From: Candidatus Woesearchaeota archaeon
Lineage (GTDB): Archaea > Nanobdellota > Nanobdellia > Woesearchaeales > JAGWAF01
Direction: 5' to 3'
Assembly: GCA_016932755.1 (NCBI GenBank)
Contig: JAFGCE010000032.1
Coordinates: 1 to 6,302, forward strand
DNA length: 6,302 nucleotides
The notes beneath the pieces are model-generated. The model did no database searches. It saw only the letters and a program-made list of their open reading frames with translations, and was not told where the DNA came from. A program made the translations under genes and the position numbers. Positions 5,152-6,302 of this stretch are shown one piece after another. Position 1 is the first letter of the stretch, and the number at the start of each line of letters is the position of its first letter.

Positions 5152-6302
5152 ATGGCAGTTAAAAGAGGCATATGGCTGATTTTTGTTATTTTTCTAATTT
5201 TCTCTCTGGTAATCTCTGCTTATACAGCTTCTGCAAGGAAAGTCTTAGGCGAGGATTATCTTATTGGAAATGTTATTGACAACGAGGGGGAGCCTGTTGC
5301 GAACACAACCATTATAGTTTACAGTGGGACTATGGCAACACAGTGCATGCTTTATGACGGGTGCTACTGCAATGCCCCCAGATGCGGGTCAGAAGTGGAA
5401 ACCGATGAAAATGGGCAATACAGCCTTAACCTTTCGGATTTGCTTTTTGAAGAAGATTATTACTGCAACGAAGGGGCAGGCCCTGAGATAAACCTTACTT
5501 CATCAGACAGGTGCGCTCCTCTGACAACTGACACTCATTACTGCGCTTCAGCTTCCGAGGGATGTGTAAATGACAGCGCTGAATATATGCTTGCCTACAC
5601 AAACGATTCAATGCCTCTCGTATGGGCAAACTTATGGAATACTGACGAAACAAGGTATGAGTACAGAGCTGTCGGGCTTTTTGAAATTTGTTCCATAGAA
5701 AACCTCAGGCCTGAAATCCAGGGAACTATTCCTTCACAGTCAGGAACTGAAGGAACAAGCTGGACTTATGATTTGAAGCCCCGCATGGACACTGAAATTA
5801 ACAGATATTGGGTAGTAAGCGGAGTAAGCTCTCCCTTGCTGGACATAAGCATAAACAGCAATCATGTTGCCACATTTAACCCAAAAAGAGAAGGGACAGA
5901 CACTGTGCTTTTTGAACTTTACTCGGAAACACAGAATATCTCTGACAGCCAGGAAGTTTCTGTCTCTGTTTCAGGCACCCCTGAAGACATAAGCACCGTC
6001 AATATAAGCATAGCAGGCGGAGAAACAGTTGCAAGACGGCTTTTCAGCGGATTTAACTGCGGGGATGGTGTGTGCAGCATGGATGAAAACTGCCTTAACT
6101 GCCCTGATGACTGCGGTTCCTGCCCAGGATGCGACCCCTGTGTTATAGTTGTTGATGTATGCAGAGCTCCTGCTGGAGAAGAGATTCCCCCTTCCGGAGA
6201 GATGCCTAGGTTGAGGATTCCTTGGGGTATTCTTGTTGCTCTAACAGCACTTGGAGCAGGAGGGCTGGCAGCATGGCTTCTGAGCAAAGAAACACTCCTC
6301 AT
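5152..6302 (+). CDS. Exported multidomain surface protein with carboxypeptidase-regulatory-like and Cys-rich modules, C-terminus beyond window
   Basis: The frame is open from ATG 5152 to the window end (383 codons plus two bases), so the protein is partial at the C-terminus. The start lies 4 nt after the previous stop and is chosen because a signal peptide follows at once (basic 4-5, hydrophobic 7-23, likely cleavage near ASA 26-28). Residues about 35-97 look like a carboxypeptidase regulatory-like (transthyretin-type) beta-sandwich: IGNVIDNEGEPVANTTIIVY at 38-57 and ETDENGQYSLNL at 83-94, with an inserted Cys loop ending in CNAPRC (73-78). A further Cys-containing region runs to about 180. 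Residues about 228-276 look Ig-like, with NISDSQEVSVSVSG at 262-275. A Cys-rich module (303-330) contains CGDGVC and CPDDCGSC. A membrane helix follows at about 356-377. Seven N-x-S/T sequons are present. No catalytic motif is seen. The bases before the ATG hold only a weak GATAGG as a possible ribosome site. Likely a cell-surface structural or adhesion protein. Confidence 0.85.
   Translation, partial: MAVKRGIWLIFVIFLIFSLVISAYTASARKVLGEDYLIGNVIDNEGEPVANTTIIVYSGTMATQCMLYDGCYCNAPRCGSEVETDENGQYSLNLSDLLFEEDYYCNEGAGPEINLTSSDRCAPLTTDTHYCASASEGCVNDSAEYMLAYTNDSMPLVWANLWNTDETRYEYRAVGLFEICSIENLRPEIQGTIPSQSGTEGTSWTYDLKPRMDTEINRYWVVSGVSSPLLDISINSNHVATFNPKREGTDTVLFELYSETQNISDSQEVSVSVSGTPEDISTVNISIAGGETVARRLFSGFNCGDGVCSMDENCLNCPDDCGSCPGCDPCVIVVDVCRAPAGEEIPPSGEMPRLRIPWGILVALTALGAGGLAAWLLSKETLL
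5344..5385 (+). other. Cys-rich loop with CNAPxC motif, copy 2
   Basis: This encodes residues 65-78 of the last protein, with cysteines at 65, 71, 73 and 78 ending in C-N-A-P-R-C. It interrupts a carboxypeptidase-regulatory-like domain between the strand ending in IIVYSG and the turn DENGQYSLNL. It is the counterpart of the loop at 4545-4601 and has two fewer cysteines. Confidence 0.6.
6058..6141 (+). other. CGDGxC-type Cys-rich module next to the membrane
   Basis: Residues 303-330 of the last protein hold eight cysteines in the order CGDGVC, ENCLNCPDDC, GSC, GC, DPC. The CGDGxC...E-x-C-x-x-CP-x-DC pattern recurs in secreted proteins of many archaea and bacteria, usually as a short disulfide-rich or metal-binding module. 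Here it sits about 25 residues before the membrane helix, so it would lie close to the cell surface as a stalk or docking element. Its exact function is not known to me. Confidence 0.55.

Noticed and set aside
5919..6302. Minus-strand open frame of 127 codons reaching the window end
   Set aside because: It is antisense to the signal-peptide protein starting at 5152, and its product is Ser/Pro-rich low-complexity sequence typical of the reverse of a coding region.

Overview
The window looks like a piece of an archaeal chromosome, probably from a small-genome DPANN-type archaeon (Woesearchaeota/Pacearchaeota-like). That lineage is an inference from style, not from a marker gene. The signs are an AT-rich genome with AGA/AGG/ATA codons common, no Shine-Dalgarno sequence ahead of the genes that follow promoters, TATA-like boxes about 28-30 nt upstream of start codons (leaderless-type transcription), and several secreted, Cys-rich, sequon-rich surface proteins.

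Layout: positions 1-1561 (minus strand) hold most of a polytopic membrane protein, read here as a GT-C-type glycosyltransferase; its C-terminus lies beyond position 1. Positions 1562-1656 are a 95-nt divergent promoter region. Positions 1657-6302 (plus strand) hold a tightly packed run of three genes for exported proteins. The first (1657-4371) is a 904-residue secreted mosaic protein with Ca-binding loops, a galactose-binding-like jellyroll, a helical module, an FN3-like domain and two C-terminal repeats. The second (4368-5147) is a 259-residue protein with a C-terminal membrane anchor and a Cys-rich loop. The third (5152 to beyond 6302) has a carboxypeptidase-regulatory-like domain, an Ig-like stretch, a Cys-rich module and a transmembrane segment, and is cut by the window end. 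The first two genes overlap by 4 nt (ATGA) and the last two are 4 nt apart, so co-transcription is very likely.

How they may work together (inference): the three plus-strand products are all exported. The large one has no C-terminal anchor, while the other two have C-terminal membrane helices, so they could form a cell-surface complex in which the anchored proteins hold the large mosaic protein. The second and third proteins share a Cys-loop motif (C-N-A-P-x-C) in what looks like the same beta-sandwich context. The first and third are rich in N-glycosylation sequons while the second has none. The divergent GT-C-like gene is a plausible but unproven partner in surface glycosylation. No RNA gene, mobile element, CRISPR array or terminator was found.
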